Assembly (NCBI GenBank): GCA_029260055.1
Contig: JAJDDX010000124.1
Span: 1 to 53,149, forward strand
DNA: 53,149 nt
Source of the DNA: Phycisphaerae bacterium
GTDB lineage: Bacteria > Planctomycetota > Phycisphaerae > UBA1845
Direction: 5' to 3'
The translations under genes and the position numbers were made by a program. The notes under the pieces are model-generated. The model was not told where the DNA came from. It searched no databases and saw only the letters and a list, made by a program, of their open reading frames with translations. Shown piece by piece: positions 49,340 to 53,149 of this stretch (position 1 is the stretch's first letter; every line of letters begins with the position of its first letter).

Positions 49340-51169
49340 ATGCCGCAGCTCCGCTCGCTACATCTGTTGCCTTACCCGAAGGAGGTTCGGGCTACGCGCG
49401 GCCGATGTCGAGTCGGACACCACTTTGTCGCCGCCGTGTATGCGGACGATCCACGCGTCGAGCGAGCCCTCGAGCGGTGGCGCGCGGGGCTCCCGCCTTG
49501 CGGTCCCGATGCTTCGGCCTGCGAAGTCGTCGTGAGCATCGAGCGCGGCTCGGGGCAGCCCGAACAGGGTTACACGCTGGTCGTGGAGCCCAGCAAGATC
49601 GTCCTCACCGGAGGCTCCGCTGCCGGGTGCTTCCACGGGCTGCAAACGCTCACGCAACTCGCGCGGTCGAGCGATGGTGTGGTGCCGTGTGGTGTGATCC
49701 GGGATTGGCCGGATTTCGCCACCCGCGGCCTTTTGCATGACGTGACGCGCGGCAAGGTCCCGACGCTGGACACGCTCTGCATGCTGGTCGATCGCCTTGC
49801 CGAGGTGAAGATCAACCAGCTTCAACTCAACATAGAGCACGCCTTTGCATTCCGATTCGATCCTGAAATATGCGATGCGAACCACGGCCTGACGCCCGAC
49901 GAGATCAAGCAGCTCGACGCGTATTGCCGTGAGCGCTTCATCGATCTCGTCCCGGCTGTCGCGACGCTGGGGCATATGGGGCGGATCCTGTCGATGCCGA
50001 AGTATCGGCACCTGGCGGAAATCGGACCCACGGCGATCTGGGACGCGATGCCTTGGCCCCAGCGGCTGCGTGGGTCCACGCTGAACTGCATGAACGCCGA
50101 TGCATGGGGCCTGGTGGAACGGATCCTGTCGGATGTGCTGGATGCGTTTTCGTCGAACATCGTGAACATCTGCGGCGACGAGCCGTGGGACCTGGGCAAG
50201 GGCTTGAACCGCGAGCGCTTGGCCTCCGAGAACGCCCGCGGGCGAGCCTACCTGGACCACATCGGGCGGGTCCATCAGTTCTGCGCGTCGCGCGGGCGCC
50301 GGACTCAGTTCTGGTCCGACGTGGTCGTCAACCATCCGTCGCTGTTCGATCGCGTACCCCGTGACGCCACCGTGTTGCACTGGGGCTATGACGACCGAGC
50401 GGACTACGACGGCATGGCACGACTTGTGGAAGCCGGGCTCAGAACGCTTGTGTGCCCCGGGACGAGCGGGTGGAAGAGGATCATCAACGCGATGACGCAG
50501 GCTGAACGCAACATTGCGACATTTGCAGTCGCGGGAAGGACGCACGGGGCGAGCGGGCTGCTCAACACCGACTGGGGCGACCACGGGCACTTTAACCAAC
50601 TCGCGTGTTCGTGGCATGGGATCGCGCTGGGCGCGGTGATGGGGTGGGACGCGGATCATCGCACCGGCCCCGAGTTCGACGCGCTGTTCTCCCGCACGGT
50701 GTTGGGCTTGGGTGACGGTGATGTGGTCGCGGCGCTGCGCCGTGCGTCCGCGTGGGCCGATGGGTGCGAGACATGGCGGCTCTTGTGGCAGCCGCTTGCC
50801 GAAGTCCGTGACGATCCCACGCTACCTACACTCGAAGAGGCGGAACAGGTCGGCGCGCATGCCCGGGATGCGCGGCTCTGCTGCGACGCGATGGAGCCCT
50901 CCGAGCCGGGCGGCGGACCGGATCGAAATGAATTGTCGGTGGCGTGTACGTTCAGTGAGTTGTTAGCGGACAAGGTCGTGATCATCCGCCGAGCTACAGC
51001 AGGCTCCCGGCTGGAGCGACGGATAGTAGTTGACTGGTCTGAGCGGCTCGGGCATGCATTCGAAAGTTATGCCGCGTGTTGGCACGCTCGAAACAAACCG
51101 ACGGGCCTTGACGATATCTGTCGGCGCCTTGGCGACATGACTGACGAGATGATCGGGAAGGCGAGTTGA
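49340..51169 (+). CDS. Glycoside hydrolase family 20 beta-hexosaminidase
   Basis: About 609 residues. The N-terminal part (about 10-120) has the GH20b accessory fold, ending in FHGLQTLTQLARSSDG and VIRDWPDFATRGLLHDVTRG, the entrance to the TIM barrel. The catalytic pair is Asp-Glu in NICGDEPWDLG (about D280/E281 from this start), the standard arrangement for substrate-assisted cleavage of terminal GlcNAc or GalNAc. No signal peptide is visible, so the enzyme is probably cytoplasmic. The second ATG (49340) is favoured because GAGG lies 6 bases upstream; the first ATG (49334) abuts that motif. The next gene overlaps its stop by four bases, coupling it to a sugar symporter. Confidence 0.88.
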   Translation: MPQLRSLHLLPYPKEVRATRGRCRVGHHFVAAVYADDPRVERALERWRAGLPPCGPDASACEVVVSIERGSGQPEQGYTLVVEPSKIVLTGGSAAGCFHGLQTLTQLARSSDGVVPCGVIRDWPDFATRGLLHDVTRGKVPTLDTLCMLVDRLAEVKINQLQLNIEHAFAFRFDPEICDANHGLTPDEIKQLDAYCRERFIDLVPAVATLGHMGRILSMPKYRHLAEIGPTAIWDAMPWPQRLRGSTLNCMNADAWGLVERILSDVLDAFSSNIVNICGDEPWDLGKGLNRERLASENARGRAYLDHIGRVHQFCASRGRRTQFWSDVVVNHPSLFDRVPRDATVLHWGYDDRADYDGMARLVEAGLRTLVCPGTSGWKRIINAMTQAERNIATFAVAGRTHGASGLLNTDWGDHGHFNQLACSWHGIALGAVMGWDADHRTGPEFDALFSRTVLGLGDGDVVAALRRASAWADGCETWRLLWQPLAEVRDDPTLPTLEEAEQVGAHARDARLCCDAMEPSEPGGGPDRNELSVACTFSELLADKVVIIRRATAGSRLERRIVVDWSERLGHAFESYAACWHARNKPTGLDDICRRLGDMTDEMIGKAS

Positions 51170-52641
51170 TCGGCATGGTACTCGGCACACTCGACATCGC
51201 GGTGCTCGCGGCCTTCTTCGTGGCTGTCGCCGGCGTGGGCATCTGGTTCGGCCGGCACGAGCGGAGCACGGAGGACTTCTTCCTCGGCGGGCGGCGCCAG
51301 CACTGGCTTGCCGTGGGCCTGTCGATCATCGCCACGGAGGTCAGCGCGCTGACCTTCATCGGCGTCCCGGCTGACTCGTTCAAAGGTGACTTCAGCTACC
51401 TTCAGTTGTACGTGGGATCATTCATCGGCCGGATGCTTATCGTCTTCCTGCTTCTGCCGGCCTTCTACGGTGGCTCCGTCACGACGGTGTATGAATACCT
51501 CGGGCAGCGATTCGGTCCCGCCACGCGCGTAACGGCCTCGCTGATGTTCTTCGCCTCGCGCATCATCGGCAGCGGGCTCCGCCTTCTGGTGGCGTCGCTG
51601 GCCATCTCGGTGGTATTCGGCTGGCCGCTGACGTGGGTCGTGATAGGGGCGGCAGTGGTGGCGATCGCCTACACGGCGTTCGGAGGCATCAAGGCGATCA
51701 TATGGACCGATGCGCTACAGGCCTTGGTCTTCGTGGGCGGCGGGGTGGCGGCGGCCGTTTGCCTTTTCATCGCGACGCCCGGTGGCTGGACTGCGAATCT
51801 CCAGACCGCCTACGAGGCCGGCAAGTTCGACACGTTCACCTTTACGGGTGGGCTCAACAACGACAAGCTCTTCTGGGTCCTCACCCTCTATGCGATCTTC
51901 ACCACGATGGCGGCGCTCGGCACCGATCAAGACCTCACGCAACGGATGCTGACGTGCCCCGACCTGCGGCGCGGACAGCGTTCGCTCATCTTCAACGCGC
52001 TGGTCGGGCTCCCCGTCGTGTGCCTGTTTCTGCTGATAGGCGCGTTGATGTACGTCTACTATCAGCAGCCGGGGCTGGAGGTGCCGCCGGAGATTCTGGC
52101 CAAGAAAGACCGTGTGTTTCCGTACTTCATCGCCACGGCGGTGCCAACGGGTGTCGGCCTCAAAGGCCTGCTCATCGCGGGCATCTTCGCCGCGGCCATG
52201 TCGAGCCTCGACTCGGCCTTGGGCGCGCTGTCGTCGACGGCGGTGACGGACTTCTATCGCCCTTACATTGTGCGGGAAGCCTCCGAGACGCACTACGTTC
52301 GCGTCGCTCGCGGTCTTGTCGTGGCGTTTGGCGCGTTGCTGGCTGCGGTAGCGCTCGCCTTCGCCGGGCATGACGACTTGCTTTGGGAGACCTTCCGATG
52401 GGCGGGATTGATATTCGGCGGCCTGCTCGGCGTCTTCCTCCTGGCGGTGACGACACGGTCGCGCGGGTACGATCCGGTCAACGTGGTGGCGATGGTGTCC
52501 TCTGTCGCCGTGCTGGTGGTCATCAAGTTCCTCCAAGAGCACTTCGAGGTCGTGTACGTTGGGTGGCCCTGGTGGGTGGTTATAGGCACGGCCTGGACCT
52601 ACGGCCTGGGCGTATGTTCTCGGACACGCATGAGACCATAG
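51166..52641 (+). CDS. Sodium/solute symporter (SSS family)
   Basis: A 491-residue inner-membrane transporter of the SSS/SLC5 family. About 13 hydrophobic helices are visible. Landmarks are TEDFFLGGRRQHWLAVGLSI near residues 35-54, SIIATEVSALTFIGVPA, TVYEYLGQRFGP, AYTAFGGIKAIIWTDALQ, and MSSLDSALGALSSTAVTDFY, the last typical of the sodium-binding region. The frame opens with TTG overlapping the hexosaminidase stop as TTGA; an ATG three codons later (51175) is the alternative start. Coupling to the hexosaminidase suggests uptake of an amino sugar or glycoside. The exact substrate is inferred from neighbours. Confidence 0.88.
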   Translation: MIGMVLGTLDIAVLAAFFVAVAGVGIWFGRHERSTEDFFLGGRRQHWLAVGLSIIATEVSALTFIGVPADSFKGDFSYLQLYVGSFIGRMLIVFLLLPAFYGGSVTTVYEYLGQRFGPATRVTASLMFFASRIIGSGLRLLVASLAISVVFGWPLTWVVIGAAVVAIAYTAFGGIKAIIWTDALQALVFVGGGVAAAVCLFIATPGGWTANLQTAYEAGKFDTFTFTGGLNNDKLFWVLTLYAIFTTMAALGTDQDLTQRMLTCPDLRRGQRSLIFNALVGLPVVCLFLLIGALMYVYYQQPGLEVPPEILAKKDRVFPYFIATAVPTGVGLKGLLIAGIFAAAMSSLDSALGALSSTAVTDFYRPYIVREASETHYVRVARGLVVAFGALLAAVALAFAGHDDLLWETFRWAGLIFGGLLGVFLLAVTTRSRGYDPVNVVAMVSSVAVLVVIKFLQEHFEVVYVGWPWWVVIGTAWTYGLGVCSRTRMRP

Positions 52642-53028
52642 GCGGCATCATCGAGCGCCCGTACTAGTACGGATCGGGCGACTGCCGGTTGGCGCCATGG
52701 ACCCATCACATGCACAGCATCGTGCGGATGCCACCAATAAGAGACCGATGCCGGGGTGGGTGCCGTGTTCCGTTTGTTTCCATAAACCCCTGTTTCGAAA
52801 GGACTAAGAGCACTTCCGGCCTCGCGGGCGAACTGCTGCCTTCCGCTGGCACACCGCTTGCCCACCAGGTCAGGTGTAAAGCGGGCATCGCGACGAAGAC
52901 GACGGTTTGGCAAGCGGCCCGGTGAAGATGCAGAAAGCGATCGCGACCGGCAAGGTGCCGGGCGCCTCGTTTTAGAGATACGGCAAACGGCGAAGTCGCC
53001 GAGTGTAGAACCCAAAGGAGTATTGATC
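52642..53028. other. Intergenic region before the second hcp
   Basis: This 387-base stretch follows the symporter gene and leads into a second hcp copy. It opens with a 14-bp palindrome (listed separately). An AAAGGAG ribosome site at about 53013-53019 serves the hcp start. I found no confident promoter. A 15-codon ATG frame at about 52926-52973 is too short to support. Confidence 0.4.
52659..52672. repeat. 14-bp perfect palindrome downstream of symporter
   Basis: CCGTACTAGTACGG is a perfect palindrome beginning 18 bases after the symporter stop codon. It could be the core of a terminator hairpin, since flanking CGCCC and GGGCG can add pairs around a short bulge, or a protein-binding site. 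Confidence 0.4.
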
Positions 53029-53149
53029 ATGCCAACCCCATGTAACTTGCAGGTCGCCGCTTATCCCGGTTCGAGCGAGAAGGAGGACCGCGACGGGACC
53101 AGCGATGTGTTCGAGATTGAGCATCATCTGCATCAGCCCACGGAGCCGA
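53029..53149 (+). CDS. hcp: Second hcp gene, cut by the window edge
   Basis: The first 40 codons are visible, starting MPTPCNLQVAAYPGSSEK, identical at the nucleotide level to the hcp gene at 15556-16035 over all 121 coding bases seen plus three bases upstream. The region further upstream differs, although both carry an AAAGGA-type ribosome site. The gene points off the right edge, in the opposite orientation to the first copy. It may begin a second T6SS gene set, possibly including the baseplate genes missing here, or be a lone secreted-tube paralogue. Because the window ends inside a repeat, an assembly break here is also possible. Confidence 0.85.
   Translation, partial: MPTPCNLQVAAYPGSSEKEDRDGTSDVFEIEHHLHQPTEP

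Overview
The window looks like chromosomal DNA of a free-living, high-GC (by eye low to mid 60s percent), didermic bacterium, most likely a Planctomycetota member. The clues are zinc-ribbon fusions, exported calcium-repeat and Cys-rich proteins, many small lipoproteins, a GH20 hexosaminidase beside a sodium symporter, and a hairpin-rich intergenic module at the left edge that resembles sequences I associate with planctomycetes. This assignment is inference; there is no rRNA or other phylogenetic marker. I see no tRNA, rRNA, transposase, integrase or CRISPR array.

Region 1 (1-8764): transport and stress genes. They are a zinc-ribbon/POT-type transporter, a small lipoprotein, and a probable minus-strand unit of an RND/MMPL exporter, a tandem universal-stress protein and an ion-transporter-superfamily (ArsB/NhaD-like) permease.

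Region 2 (9158-15054): a compact type II fatty-acid/polyketide-like locus. It holds a DUF1702-like membrane-anchored protein, an acyl carrier protein, two ketosynthases with intact Cys-His-His triads, and a third short ketosynthase homologue in which the whole triad is lost (chain-length-factor-like). An exported lipocalin-like gene on the other strand interrupts the series.

Region 3 (15177-37134): a type VI secretion system. The minus-strand genes run, in order of transcription, coiled-coil protein, TssJ-position lipoprotein, TssK, TssL, TssM, TagF, TssA, TssB, TssC, Hcp and a 96-residue unknown. Divergently transcribed is a 2010-residue single-pass membrane protein with a degenerate protein-kinase domain. 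The baseplate genes tssE/F/G, the sheath-recycling ATPase clpV (tssH), vgrG and PAAR are not in the window. A second hcp start, identical over 124 nt, begins at the right edge in the opposite orientation.

Region 4 (37510-48102): a cell-surface locus. It has two tiny lipoproteins, a TPR plus beta-barrel outer-membrane protein, a FecR-domain protein, a giant Cys-rich repeat lipoprotein, and a secreted calcium-repeat protein with a C-terminal membrane-anchor/sorting-type tail, followed by a small lipoprotein on the opposite strand.

Region 5 (48164-52641): amino-sugar and polysaccharide genes. They are a NodB-fold protein that has lost its metal-binding histidines, a GH20 beta-hexosaminidase, and a translationally coupled sodium/solute symporter that probably imports the released sugar.

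The most noteworthy items are the T6SS with its pseudokinase partner and inverted hcp duplication, and the DUF1702/ACP/ketosynthase/CLF-like locus. Domain assignments come from reading translated sequence and recalled family motifs; no searches were run.
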